This document shows, one piece after another, positions 1 to 10,675 of a stretch of 26,178 nucleotides of DNA (position 1 is its first letter; each line of letters opens with the position of its first letter). The notes below the pieces were generated by a model, which was given only the letters and a program-made list of their open reading frames with translations, did no database searches and was not told the DNA's origin. The DNA is from Schoenoplectus triqueter (lineage: Eukaryota > Streptophyta > Magnoliopsida > Poales > Cyperaceae): positions 1-26,178 of the forward strand of contig CAXKVV010001210.1 of the NCBI GenBank assembly GCA_964058805.1. The letters run 5' to 3'. The translations under genes and the position numbers were made by a program.

Positions 1-512
1 AAAGGATATTTTAACAACGATTTTTATTTAAAAATCATTGCTAAATGTTCATCTCAATTTTTCTACTTTCTACTTTCATTTTAATAATATTTTTTATTAA
101 AAAATATTACAAAAAAGTTCTCAATATTTCTATTATGACACTGATCCCTTTTAATAATAAAATTTATCGATAACCACTGTTAAAGAGGTATTTTCTAAAC
201 TCCTTTATGTTATAGTAATAATATAGATGCTCTCATGAAGAATGAATGACATACAAGAATTCTCCAAACTACTGTTTGATTTTTTAACTCTTATTTATTT
301 ATCTATTTTAATTTAAATTTAGGTTTAATTTCTAATAATTATACGAAAATAAATAATTTTCAACTGTATATTACGAATTTTTATTTTACCCGTTCTTAAA
401 ATTACAAAGTTGAACTATTTGGATCCTCATGCCAACCTATTCAGTGTTTTAATTTTCTTCTTTTTTTTTTTTCTCTTTTGCTAGTAAGCCCGTTGGTTGC
501 TCAATTCACTAC
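1..512. other. AT-rich noncoding DNA
   Basis: No coding region, RNA gene or clear repeat was recognised. The stretch is strongly AT-rich with short A and T runs, including a T run near 463-472. Confidence 0.6.
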
Positions 513-523
513 ATTTCAAACAG

Positions 524-777
524 AGATGATAATCGAGCAGGGTCAATTGGGTTTGAATTTTAATGGGTCAGATCGGATCAATTTGATTTTTTTAAAAAAA
601 TCAAATAGGATCAAATTAATTTTTATATTGATTTTTCATATTTTTAATTTATTTTAATTAAATTACAGTGTTTAATTTTGAATCGGATCAAATTAGATAA
701 TATCTCATTAATTTGATTTTTATTAAATAATTAATTCGGACAAAATTTTCAAATCGAGTTAACTTTTGTCACGTCTA
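524..777. mobile_element. Degenerate non-autonomous DNA transposon
   Basis: About 254 bp beginning AGATGATAATCGAG and ending TTTTGTCACGTCTA; the ends are loosely inverted (GATGATAA against the complement of TTGTCACG). It is flanked by near-identical direct repeats, ATTTCAAACAG (513-523) and ATTTCAAAACAG (778-789), which look like a target-site duplication. The interior is rich in GGATCAAATTT-like words, the decayed form of the GGGTCGGATC-rich repeats common in plants. hAT-like is my best guess; the superfamily is not proven. Confidence 0.5.
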
Positions 778-1139
778 ATTTCAAAACAGTACGTTACGGT
801 TTAGGAAGGGAATGCTTTTCCAACAAATCATATCAAATTAGGTAATGATATATATAATAGTAATACGTCCCGTATTTTGGCTCTCTATTTCCTGTACAAA
901 TATGATGCACGAGTCCCTCGTGGAGAAGTTTGTAGGGAACTCCTTTTATTATCAGTAAATATTGGAGATATATAGGGAAGCACGAAATTTTATTGCTATT
1001 ATCTTTATTCTCGCTTCTTATCATTACCAAACAGAAATTTGCTGTACCGACTACCGCTTCCTGGAATAACGCCAATCTTCCTCGGTTGGTGGGCCCCGCC
1101 TAACAACACATTATACCAACCCTCCCCTGATCTAATTAA

Positions 1140-2450
1140 TTGTAGGTATTAATTATTGATCAAATCTGAAATGTTAATCTGATTCGATCTAAATCTGATT
1201 TAATATGATATGAACTGAAGATAAATTGGTTGAATATGAATTTAATTTTTTTATCCGAATCGAGTTGGATTAGGTTTAGATTAACCCAATTTGACCCGAT
1301 TAATTATATTTTTAAAGTAATTTTATGATTTAGTATTAATTAAGGATTAAATATACACTAATTAAGATTAAGGAGGCTGATAATAATCCCCAAGCATTTA
1401 TCCCCATAAATATCCCCAAACTTTGACTCCCGCAACTTTAGTAGTTGAAACGTCAAAAGTCTTTCGCGATTTGACCATAATCGCAGAGACAAATAAAATT
1501 TTTGAATCTTCGTGAGTTGACCGTAACTGTAATCATTTGGCACAAAAAAAAATCACTATTTTTTGTGACCATAACATACAATCTCAGCGACATCAATTAG
1601 ATTCACTATTTTTTTCTATTTCTAGGCAACTGGTCGATTAATTTATAATCAACCGTTAGTTTATATTAATTGACCATAAATATTTGGATTATTTACAGCA
1701 ACAATAAATTTGACACAAAAAATCAGTGCACCATCAATTGATTTTCATTCTGACATTATTTATATCTTTAGTTGTCCCTATTTATATTTACTGTGCCAGT
1801 TACTAAAATTTTAATAACTTAAAATATTATTATTTAATATCCATGTTATTTATATCTACATTTTTGGTAATTGTTGTATCTATTGGCTTCAACTATCAAT
1901 TTTATTTATATCTATTAATTTTTACTATATACATCAACCGGCTTTGGTGGTTAAATTCCACCATTTATACAAATAAATAATCACAACACTTGATATAAAT
2001 AGCACAGTATAATAGATATAAGTAAATTTGATAGTTTTTACCAAGTGCTAACTCTCTCTAATTTTCTTAAAGAGACGTCATTTCAATTTCAATTTTTTTT
2101 TGAATTATTAATGTGCTATACAGTTATAAAAATGGAAAGTCGGAAACATATAAAAAATTAATTGAATGCTTAAAATGAAAATTTTTCGTTTGGGGACAAC
2201 GAATGGGGATAAAAGGCTGGGGACGATAATAATATTCCTTAAGATTAATTATAAATTAATTAATATTTAAATGCTTAAAATTATATAAAAATATTAATAA
2301 ATATTTAATTATTTTATATGTATCAGGTCAGATATAGATCAAAATTTATTGTTGATCTGAATTTAAAAGAATCGAGTTCGAACCGGATCAAAAAAATTAT
2401 AAAATAATATGATTCAACTCAAATGAGATCCGACCAATCCATTGAGAACC
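1140..2450. repeat. Old GATC/TCGGAT-rich repeat split by a MULE
   Basis: Both flanks of the Mutator-like element (about 1140-1360 and 2249-2450) share a vocabulary of GATCAAATCTGA, TCGAGTTGGATTAGG and GAACCGGATCAA words, typical of degenerate GGGTCGGATC plant repeats. The right end reads CCATTGAGAACCCTA. The simplest reading is one old repeat into which the 867-bp element inserted. Its outer boundaries are not defined. Confidence 0.35.
1372..2238. mobile_element. Non-autonomous Mutator-like element (MULE MITE)
   Basis: An 867-bp element flanked by a perfect 10-bp direct repeat TTAAGATTAA (1362-1371 and 2239-2248). The left end GGAGGCTGATAATAATCCCC and the right end (reverse complement GGAATATTATTATCGTCCCC) form terminal inverted repeats of about 50 bp. 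In both, TCCCC blocks recur at matching spacing and the repeat ends in CCCCAAAC. A target duplication of 9-11 bp with TIRs of this size fits the Mutator superfamily. The interior is AT-rich with no transposase, so it would need to be mobilised in trans. Confidence 0.8.
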
Positions 2451-3240
2451 CTATCCAGTTACCTGCGTTTACCCCCAAAATAAAAGGATGTGAACTCCAC
2501 GTCATCTATATCAAGTAAAGCCCAACGCCCCAACAACATGATCAACTTGTATTATCATGAAGTGCAAATAATTGAATCATATTCATACACGAGTTACATG
2601 ACAGCAGCATTTGTGATTTACGGAGCACTTCCGGAATAACCCTGAGTTTACTTATAGCTAACTTCTTATAATCCAATTAATTTATCAGAGACGTGTGGAC
2701 GATATAAAATGAGTAATAAATATTTTCACTAAATGTTACAATCTTTCATAAATCAGAGGATCGAGACCACAAGACATGCTTGTTGCCAATTGATTTGGAT
2801 TTCGGTTGGCATGCGGTACTATCTATATTCGTCTTTAATTTTATGAACACTCAAACCCCCTCATTCCCATCTCTCAAAAAAAATAGTCCCAACTTTTACG
2901 CTACCAGAATTTTGCGACTCCTATTTATTATTTCCACATTCTTTTATGGTTATTCACGTTGCATAACAAACTTAAAAGGAAAAGTTTACTAGTTATCTGC
3001 ATTTAATAAGGTACATATCCTGCTTGAGGTTCTGAAAGAATATACGAGGAACAAAAAAAAGAAGAAAGAGAAAAGAAAATGTACGGTTTCATCAGTCTTG
3101 TTGGAACATAAAAGAGTACTGCAATAATTAATCTGCTATTGTGCTTATCAACAATTAAAAAGTCACCACAATACCAGCAACAGACAAAAAAAGAAAAAAA
3201 AATTATTATACTTCGTTTCACAAGGAACCTCCATATGTGC
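2450..3240. other. Noncoding DNA upstream of the rhodanese gene
   Basis: AT-rich sequence with no supported gene. Short open frames here have no recognisable domain. The part next to 3243 is presumably the promoter-proximal region of the sulfurtransferase gene. Confidence 0.55.
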
Positions 3241-3242
3241 AC

Positions 3243-3250
3243 TATAAAAT
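3243..3250 (+). promoter_or_regulatory. TATA box of the rhodanese gene
   Basis: TATAAAAT lies 76 bp upstream of the chosen ATG (3326). Plant transcription usually starts about 30 bp downstream, giving a predicted start near 3275 and a 5' UTR of about 50 nt. The position is consistent with the gene model; transcription is inferred. Confidence 0.6.
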
Positions 3251-3325
3251 GGCTGGAGGGATCCATTGCATTACATGTAACTACTACATTATCAGGAATC
3301 TAGATCTCTTCTTGAAAAATCATTC

Positions 3326-4758
3326 ATGGCTGCTGTCTCTGTAAGGTAGAAGATAACTCTTCTCATTATCTCCATTAAAACATAATTAATAATTTCATTG
3401 TTTTATAACTTTGAGGCTTTCTTTTGCATAACACTCTCCCCTTGATTTGGGTTTGTTCCTAGTTGTGTGCCTCCTTTGGTCGAGTACAAAAGCAGTCATG
3501 AGAACAAGGAGATGGTGGTGGTTACCATCGATGTGAACACCGCGAAAGATCTGATGTGTTCAAACCATCTCTACTTGGATGTTAGGTTTGAATTTGCTTA
3601 TATTAAGTGTGATGATATTTATCAAAATCGGTAATAAATGAGAGGAATTAAAGTAAGATTTAACTTTGTCATCCATCATCAGCAGGTATAAGGCAATTAA
3701 ATCATTTCATAAATAATAAATGAATTACTTAAACGTCATAAGTATACACCAAAAGATAAAAAAAAAATTCAGATTGAAAAATGGAACACAACTTGCCTGT
3801 AATGCTTTTTGAAATATGATTGCTTCTCTTCTATTGTTCTTTGTAGAACACATGAAGAGTTCGACGAGGGACATTTGGAGAATTCAATTCTCGTGCCATA
3901 CTTGTTTATTACACCACGAGGCATTTTTTATTACCCTGATCAATATAGCCTTAATTTCTTGAGTTTCCTTGTAAACGTGCTGCACCTTTCCCTGTTAATT
4001 TGTTTTTAATAATTTTATGAACCAGGGAGGGAGAAAAATCCAGAATTTCTTCAGCAAGTTTTATCAGCTTGCAGAAAGGAAGACAACATTATCGTGGTAA
4101 ATTAAGACTTTCTTAGATTAAAGATTCAACCAAGTATGGATATATTATTTGGAATAAAAAGATAGTTTTAGAATTCATTGTTTCACTAAAAGAATTTATG
4201 TAAAAAAAAAATTAAATTCTTGCCCTGCTTTTCGTAAAACTGGCATCCTGATTACGTCCCAACTCTTTTTTTTTTTCCTTTTCTTCAATACAATTAGGAG
4301 CATTTATATACAAATCCAACTGTTTTTTTAATCGAATATGGAAAAAGGAACAGTTACAATTAATGTTCTAGATCTGCCACGTGGTCCTTGTAGAAATAAT
4401 CACATTTTAACTAATATTAATTTATTTTGCTTTTTAAAAAATTAAATATTTTCATTATTTCCTCTCCATGCTAACAATGTTTTTCCACAATTAAGGGATG
4501 CCGTAGCGGAGTGAGATCTCTTCAAGCTTCAGCTGAGCTTCTGAACGCTGTAAATTAATAATAAAATTTCTGATCATGAAATTGAAAATCGAATATATAT
4601 TTCCTTTTATAAAATGATAACAAAACTGAGAGTAATTTTTTGAAAAAAAAAATGAATAGGGTTTCAAGAGCATAAAGAACATGGAAGGTGGCTATATTGA
4701 ATGGGTAGCAAACGGGTTCGCTGTCAAATGCAACTCCAAGAAAGCGCTTAAGGTTTAA
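3326..4758 (+). CDS. Single-domain rhodanese sulfurtransferase (STR16/17/18-like), six exons
   Basis: Predicted exons: 3326-3345, 3463-3585, 3847-3920, 4026-4096, 4496-4549 and 4660-4758 (TAA). Together they give 441 nt and a 146-residue protein. This exon set keeps one frame with a rhodanese fold along its length: the YLDVR strand (about residues 43-47) followed by THEEFDEGHLENS; VPYLFITPRG; KNPEFLQQV; the active-site loop IIVGCRSGVRS with catalytic Cys98 in the C-x-S-G-x-R motif; and the C-terminal GGYIEW. The family moves sulfane sulfur from donors such as thiosulfate or persulfides to thiol acceptors through a cysteine persulfide. The length fits the plant one-domain STR group. The N-terminus (about 22 residues) shows no obvious plastid transit peptide, so a cytosolic STR18-like protein is slightly favoured over plastid STR16. 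All introns are GT-AG except the third, which needs a GC donor (GAG|GCATTT at 3921). The catalytic residues are intact, so I call it a gene, but that donor could mean a recent splice-site lesion. Confidence 0.85.
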
Positions 4759-4820
4759 GAGAAGCATTCACTATTGCTTCAATTTTCTATTGGAAGTTGG
4801 AAGTATCTACTATCTAGTGT

Positions 4821-4840
4821 GAGTGTGTGTGTGTGTGTGG
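4821..4840. repeat. (GT)n microsatellite downstream of the rhodanese gene
   Basis: GAGTGTGTGTGTGTGTGTGG, a short GT run 63 bp after the stop codon, possibly within the 3' UTR. Confidence 0.8.
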
Positions 4841-5071
4841 CCTTTTCCTACAGGCTTGGGTGTATTAAAAAATGGAATATATGTTGCCTTTTATGTATAT
4901 CCAATAGCTCGTTTACATTAAGCGGGCTCCACTAGAGGTGATAACCCAGTAACTTAGCAATTAGCCTGGTGGGATTAGGTCACCCATCCTTATCGTGTGA
5001 TATGATTATTTACTGCTCCGTTCTGATATCATGTTTCGGTGGACATAATTATTATTACAATATTAATAGTA

Positions 5072-5103
<32 letters not shown>

Positions 5104-6108
5104 AAATCTGTCACGTCAACCGCGCGCATATATAACTAAAGTAGCTCAAAGTATATGGTCTAGAATTGAAAGGGATATAACCATTGGAAGAGATGACTTG
5201 ACAATTATATTCTCAACAATTATGAAAAAAGTAAATAATAAAGATATATTAATTTTAGAATCCAATCGAACGGTCACAAACTATGGCCCCCTTGGTTTAT
5301 CATATCCCACACCGTGGGTGATATGGTGTGTTTTATGGTTTGAAATTTATTTTTTTCCTCTCAATTTTTTTAAGAGAAAAATGAGAATTTAACTCTTAAA
5401 TTTTATTTTTACGTCCATAAGTATTTTAACTCATGATCTCTTAGAGATCATTCTAATTTACTATCAATTGAGTTATTAAATCATTTACATTTTTCCCTCT
5501 AACATGTCAGGTTGTGTATTCTATGAATTGCGGGTTTGAAATAAAAATCCGATTATCAATAATGTTTTTCATGCTTGGAAAAAAAGAAGATAATTCAATA
5601 AGATTTTTTTTTTCAAGAGCTACCAAGTGGGGAGCCATCAAATCGCAACAGAATAATCCAAGTCCAAAAGAATTACATATCCTAATAGAAGTTGTGCTAC
5701 CGGTCAGGGCCTAAATAATGTGATTATTAATACCAATCAGTACTCAAATTCTTGAAATTTTATTGTTGATACATCATCCATGAATTCATGTTTTACATTT
5801 TCACCTAATTTGTATTGAGTTGAAATTATATTATTAATATAAAATTATTAATTATCCAGATGATCCGTCCACGGTTTGAAGTTTTAGGCTCAATAACCAG
5901 CGTAGGAGTGCACTGACAAACCTACATTTTGAGACACTGGTTAGATTTTAGTGAGTATTCATTAAAAGTACTGAGTAAATATTTGATATTATTATGATCG
6001 TTCAAATTATGTGACGGATTGTCTAGATTTAATTTTCTCCTTAAATTTATGGAGCTCACTTCCCCATATAAAATATTCTAAAGGATATGAATTCGTTAGA
6101 TTTAGATC
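4841..6108. other. Noncoding DNA
   Basis: No supported gene. The longest + strand open frame (5039-5392) is opened by the ATG microsatellite and then runs through low-complexity sequence. A short imperfect hairpin is centred on CCCACACCGTGGG (about 5304-5330). Nothing else was recognised. Confidence 0.5.
5072..5103. repeat. (ATG)n microsatellite
   Basis: Ten to eleven ATG/GAT units in a row. The polymethionine open frame reported by translation here is an artefact of this repeat. Confidence 0.9.
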
Positions 6109-6247
6109 CACTATGCCAGCAAATCCCTTTTGCAGCGCACCATTTACAACCGTTGTTAAATTTTGCAGTGATCCCAATAACAACGGTTATACAACCGCTG
6201 CTAACTGGGGAAAATAACCGTTGTAAAAACCTATTTGTGGTGCAGTG
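6109..6247. mobile_element. CACTA-type MITE, 139 bp
   Basis: It begins CACTATGCCAGCAAAT; its right end, read on the other strand, begins CACTGCACCACAAATAGG. It is flanked by an exact 3-bp duplication ATC (6106-6108 and 6248-6250). CACT ends with a 3-bp duplication are diagnostic of the CACTA (En/Spm) superfamily. Subterminal sequence carries repeated, mutually inverted copies of ACAACCGTTGTTA-like words at about 6140, 6178, 6190 and 6216, as CACTA elements do for transposase binding. There is no coding capacity. Confidence 0.8.
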
Positions 6248-6755
6248 ATCCCATCTTCATACAAGCTTGCTCCAAAGCCTGTAGTCCCTGTACAGTGACA
6301 TCCGGAAGCTTCAGTCATTTTTTTAACAGCTGCTTTTAAGCAGTGTAAGAATCAAATAACACATCTGCACTTAAGACGATAAAGAGACAAAATGAATATT
6401 AGATGAATATTAACAAAATGTTTAAAAATGGGCACCTGCTGGTAGTTGCTTCAGGTTAAAAAAAATATTTGCCAAGTGTTGTACTTGTAATAAAATAAAT
6501 AAAATTTTAATGCTGAGACTAGTAGTTACTGATTTCTTTTATCTCCAACAATTAATAAGCATTGATTTTTTTTTCCTTTTTGTCGCATCATACGGGCTAG
6601 TGAATTATAGAGGAATTCTTTGTGATTTGTTCTGCATGAATTTGATGCGATCAGAAAAACAATGTGTTAAACTTTATCATATTACAAAGCAGAATATGCG
6701 AATTGATATGTTGCACAAAAGATTACTTTTTTTAATAAAATCACATTTAATTTTA
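6248..6755. other. Noncoding DNA with a possible exon relic at its left edge
   Basis: Mostly AT-rich and featureless. The first 70 bp are GC-richer than their surroundings and, on the minus strand (about 6305 down to 6250), read LPDVTVQGLQALEQACMKMG without a stop. I cannot assign that peptide to a family. The open frame at 6510-6890 has no recognisable domain and runs into the next transposon. Confidence 0.35.
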
Positions 6756-8231
6756 GGGAAAATTGATTTTTACGACTACAAAGTTTTAAATTTAGAAAAT
6801 TACCACCGCAAAGTTTCAATTAAAAAATTTTGCCATTACAAATCTAACTTATTTTTAGAATTATCATTATATATATTTAATAAGAATTAAAAAATCAGAA
6901 AGTTTGAAAATACCAACAATACCGTTTGTATATTTGTTTTGTTTTATTTATCAGACTCCTCATTGAAGCCGTCTTCTCTACTTCTCCTCTTCTCCTCTTC
7001 ATCGAAATTCCGCTTTTCCTTTTTTTTTTTTTTTTTTGCTTTTTTTCGAAGATAAGAGAAAAGTTGTTCTGAAGCGGGGAGCTGAAGTTGATAGAGTCAA
7101 TAAGTAGCTCTAGTTTTTCATCAAACAAAAGTCGAAATTACTGATGAAGGTACGGAGAGAGGGATCCAATATCCAACCCAAAAGGTTCAATGACACATCC
7201 TGAGATCCATGAATTCATCTAGTGTTTTAAAAACGGAATGGGTCGAAACAGATCAGGGACGAATCGACAGGTTATGACATATCGGTGGATTAGATAGGAC
7301 GGAATAGCACAAGACAGATTTGGAAGGGTACGGCCCCGATCCGTTCTAGGATCATGAATCGGACGGATCGATGAGGCGAGTCGGGTTAGGTTCAACATTC
7401 AGAGCAGGGTCAGGTCGGGTCGAACGGGTCATATTTTTTCTTAAAATTCAAAAGTAACTAAAAAAATTTAAATAAATTCTTAAAAATTCCAAAAATAAAA
7501 AAATTATTAAAAATATATAATCATTAATATTTTTGACACTGTTTTATTTACGACTCAAAAAAATTAAGTAGAAATTCAAATAAAATGTTTAAAAACTCAA
7601 ATAAAATGACGGGTCGAGTTATCACAAGTCGGATTTGGACAGATTAGGACGGGACGAGTATGAATTAGGGAGGGTCGGGTTTTAGATGGATTTATTTTTG
7701 AAAATTTTTTAACGCAACCCGTTATAGACCCATAGATTTTTCCGGACACGGGTTAGACTGGGTTTCAATACTGATCGGGTCGGGTCGGGTCGGGATGCAA
7801 AAGTGAGTTTGACGGATCGAATTTGACCCGTTTGATTTTTTTTACAACACTAAATTCATCTATATCTTGTTGTAAGTTCGAGCTGGATTAAAGCTGGCAC
7901 AAGGAGCTCAACAATCCGTTTTCTAGCTTTGCCTTTTTGTTCTCTCCTAGCTCAACAATCCTTTTTGTTCGACCAAGAGGAGAAAGGCGAAGTAGAGGAG
8001 ACAACTCCGAGGAAGAGGAGTCTCGAAGAGTCTGATGAATACAACAAAACAAATATGAAAAGGGTATTATTGGTATTTTCTTTTTTTTATTTTCTTTTTA
8101 TTTTGATTAAATAGGTATAGTGATAATTTTATAAATAAAATAGATTTGTAATGATAAAATTCCTAATTGAAATTTTGTGATGATAATTTTCTAAATTTAA
8201 AATTTTATAGTAATAAATAATAAATTTTCTG
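6756..8231. mobile_element. Long-TIR foldback element (MULE-like), interrupted by a hAT element
   Basis: Two arms of roughly 300-350 bp (about 6756-7080 and 7900-8231) are inverted copies. For example AAATTTAGAAAATTA, CATTACAAATCTA and TATTTGTTTTGTT on the left recur on the opposite strand of the right arm in the same order and spacing. The element is flanked by TAATTTTA (6748-6755 and 8232-8239). Left end GGGAAAATTG, right end (complement) CAGAAAATTT. Very long TIRs with a duplication of 8-9 bp suggest a MULE or foldback transposon. The arms hold CT- or GA-rich stretches that translate to low-complexity peptides, not genes. The 633-bp hAT element sits in its loop, so it is older than that insertion. 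Confidence 0.72.
7220..7852. mobile_element. Non-autonomous hAT element nested in the foldback element
   Basis: A 633-bp element with ends TAGTGTTTTAAAAA (left) and TAGTGTTGTAAAAA (right, on the other strand), flanked by a perfect 8-bp duplication AATTCATC (7212-7219 and 7853-7860). An 8-bp duplication with TA...TA ends and short TIRs is the hAT signature. Subterminal regions are packed with GGGTCGGGTCGGGT and related ACGGGTCG words on both strands. No transposase is present. Confidence 0.85.
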
Positions 8232-8239
8232 TAATTTTA

Positions 8240-9432
8240 TTAAAAAATTTATTAGATATGATAGCGGAAGAAAATAATGATTTTCATGTGACAGGTCACG
8301 TATTTTAAATCCGAGTAGAAATTTTTTGATAAATATTTAAAGTTGAGTATATTAATTTTTTATCTTTATCAATAAAAAATATATTTTTTGTTAAGTACGT
8401 ATCCCAGTATAGATAAGGTACTTCCTATAGTCGAACTATAATTGGCGGTAATATATAGGTTTCCTTCCAAACAAAAAAGAAAAACATAGCATCAAAACCA
8501 GAATTTCCATCCATTAATTTGTACATATAAATTTCAATTTACGTCACAGTTCAGATGTAATTGCCTGCTATAAAAGATGATTAAGATCAAAACTTCATGT
8601 ATATAATAGCCCAGAGGTATCTGCCAAACACTGTTTAACTTTTCTTTGTTTTGTCAGAATTCACATCTTCCATATAATACTTTAAAAGATAAAATAACTA
8701 TTTCGTGAATTTAAACCGTGATCGTCCTGATCAGACTGACCATGATATAGATTCGGCAGTTTAGTTTAATGAACAAATATTTTATATTTATAAAGTATTT
8801 TAGAGGACACTCACTTTTGCTCTTCCATTTCCAATTTTGCACTATATAGAACCACAGAGTTTACAATTTACGCAATTTTAAAATGGATCAAATTCATTAG
8901 ATCCATAATAAGCTTGACACAAAATAATGTCGACCGACGTATTTTGGGCCGAGATATTGCGCAAACGATCCTTTAGTAAAGCGTTCCGTTAATGAACAAA
9001 TTCAAACCCTTCTATAACAAGATATTTGAAGTCTTGCGTTCTAGGTGCTATGTTTTCTTGTTATCTATTGAAATTGTATCAGATGATAACAGGAAATTAA
9101 AATTGCATCCAAATTTTCGTTCACGAATCCAACATAGCAATTTTTGGAACCATACAACAATAGTTGCAACCCAAACCAGCAAGTTTAGATCAAATTGTAA
9201 AGAGAGTATTTTTCATATATATATAATGATTTTACAAAGACACTTATTTCATATATATACATATAATCATTCAAGTTAATGTTGGTTGTATCTAAATTAC
9301 AAAATAGAAGTAAAATATAAAATGAATTTCATAATAAAATCATGTACTTGTAGATGGATATCAATCAGTGTCAGTTATAATAAATAACAAAAGATTTATC
9401 ATGAAAAGTTCAAGCCGGTACATATATATATA
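8240..9432. other. Noncoding AT-rich DNA
   Basis: No supported gene, RNA or transposon ends were recognised. The open frame at 8992-9279 has a composition like the surrounding DNA and no domain. Confidence 0.5.
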
Positions 9433-9847
9433 GGGAGACTTTACGGTGCTTCGCGAAATAAAAAGATATTTTGTTTCAGTTTCAAAACTCATATACCGAG
9501 AGCTCGAAATATCAATCTAATTAGTCCACAATAATTTCGATATTGAAAACTTATTGAATCCCAAATTTTATTATTTTTAAAGCTTTGTAATTATTTTTTT
9601 CAATTTTTAAAAATGATAATTTTTATGTGCATCTATCATTATTTTATTATTATTTTTGGGGTATTTTTTAAAAATCCTAAAAAAATAGTTAGAAAGCTCC
9701 AAATGTAATAAAATTTGGTATTCCATAAGATTTGAATATGTAGTTTATGTTGGGTGAATTAGATTGGCAATTTGAATTTGAATTTTATGAGATTTATTTA
9801 GGCCGAAGCAAAACCCTCTTTGCTTTGCGAAACACCGTAAGATCTCC
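9433..9847. mobile_element. Foldback MITE 1
   Basis: The left end GGGAGACTTTACGGTGCTTC matches the right end on the other strand, GGAGATCTTACGGTGTTTC, followed by GC(A/G)AA on both sides. The complementarity continues imperfectly for more than 150 bp toward a centre near 9640 (for example CCAAATTTTATTA on both arms). It sits inside a TA dinucleotide run, so the target duplication cannot be separated from the microsatellite. It shares the internal words AGCTTTCTAACTATTTTT and ATAAGATTTGAATAT with the neighbouring MITEs. No coding capacity. Confidence 0.72.

Positions 9848-9885
<38 letters not shown>
9848..9885. repeat. (TA)n(GA)n microsatellite between MITEs
   Basis: A run of TA dinucleotides passing into GA dinucleotides, separating MITE 1 from MITE 2. 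Confidence 0.9.
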
Positions 9886-10288
9886 CTTATGGTGCTTTGT
9901 AAAGTAAAAAAAATGTTATTGCTTATTGCTTCGGGATGAGATTTCATATCGCGAGATTTCAAATGGTCAATCTAAATTTCTCAATAATTTCTTCATATCA
10001 AAATCATGTAGGATTTTAAATTTCATAATTTGTTTAGCTTTCTAACTATTTTTAAATTATTTTTAAAAATATCCCTGAAATAGGCTATTTTCTTATGTTA
10101 AAAAGGATTATTTTTAAAAATAATTTAAAAAATAGTTAGAAAGCTCAAAAAATCATGAAATTTAATATCCTATAAGATTTTAACATGAAAAAATTATTGA
10201 GAAACTTAGATTGACCATTTGAGACCTCGAAATATGAAATATCACCCCGAAACAATAATGATTTTTTACTTTACAAAGCACCATAAGA
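9886..10288. mobile_element. Foldback MITE 2, near-perfect palindrome
   Basis: A 403-bp element whose two halves are inverted copies over almost their whole length. It starts CTTATGGTGCTTTGTAAAGT and ends with the complement of the same word. Inner matches include CAAATGGTCAATCTAA and TTTCTCAATAATTT. The loop is near 10080. The arms are the least diverged in the cluster, so it is likely the youngest insertion. No coding capacity. The superfamily is not assigned because the flanks are microsatellite. Confidence 0.8.
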
Positions 10289-10297
10289 TATGTATAT

Positions 10298-10598
10298 AGG
10301 TGTGCTAATGTGTTTTATAAAGCACAAAATATTTCATATTTCACGTTTATATCTCATATTTTAAAATTCAAATGGACAATTCAAACCGTTAAATGTGATC
10401 TTCATATTAAAATCTCTTTGGTGATGAAATTTTATATTTTTTGAAATTTTTTTACTATTTTTTTGAAGGGCTAAAAAATTCATTGATCTGACATCATCTG
10501 AATCAATATCAATAATTTTCTATCCCTTTAAATAAAATATGAGATATAAGCGTGAAGTACGAAGTTTTTTATGCTTTATAAAGCACATTAGCATACCT
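10298..10598. mobile_element. Foldback MITE 3
   Basis: About 300 bp, starting AGGTGTGCTAATGTG and ending with the complement of AGGTATGCTAATGTG. The arms share CTTTATAAAGCA and TTATATCTCATATTTTA. It starts only about 9 bp after MITE 2 and is followed by TATATATGTGTG. The subterminal word GTGCTTTATAAAGCA resembles GTGCTTTGTAAAGTA of MITE 2 and GTGCTTCGCGAAATA of MITE 1, which suggests a common family. Confidence 0.72.
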
Positions 10599-10600
10599 TT

Positions 10601-10673
10601 ATATATGTGTGTGTGTGTGTGTGTGTATGTGTGTGTGTTGTGTGTGTGTGTGTAGAGAGAGAGAAAGAGAGAG
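10601..10673. repeat. (TA)(GT)n(GA)n compound microsatellite
   Basis: A GT run of about 48 bp with two interruptions, followed by a GA run. The minus-strand open frame rich in HTHT across this stretch is an artefact of the repeat. Confidence 0.9.
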
Positions 10674-10675
10674 TT

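Noticed and set aside
3003..3266. Minus-strand open frame of 87 codons in the rhodanese promoter
   Set aside because: F/Y/S-rich translation of AT-rich DNA overlapping the TATA box of the real gene.
5285..5335. Possible transposon end GGCCCCCTTGGTTTATCA with a nearby CACACC/GGTGTG hairpin
   Set aside because: No matching inverted end or target duplication was found within a plausible distance.
5039..5392. Open frame of 117 codons starting with polymethionine
   Set aside because: It is opened by the ATG microsatellite; the rest has no domain and AT-rich background composition.
6510..6890. Plus-strand open frame of 126 codons
   Set aside because: It runs into the left arm of the foldback transposon and has low-complexity F/L/K/I composition with no domain.
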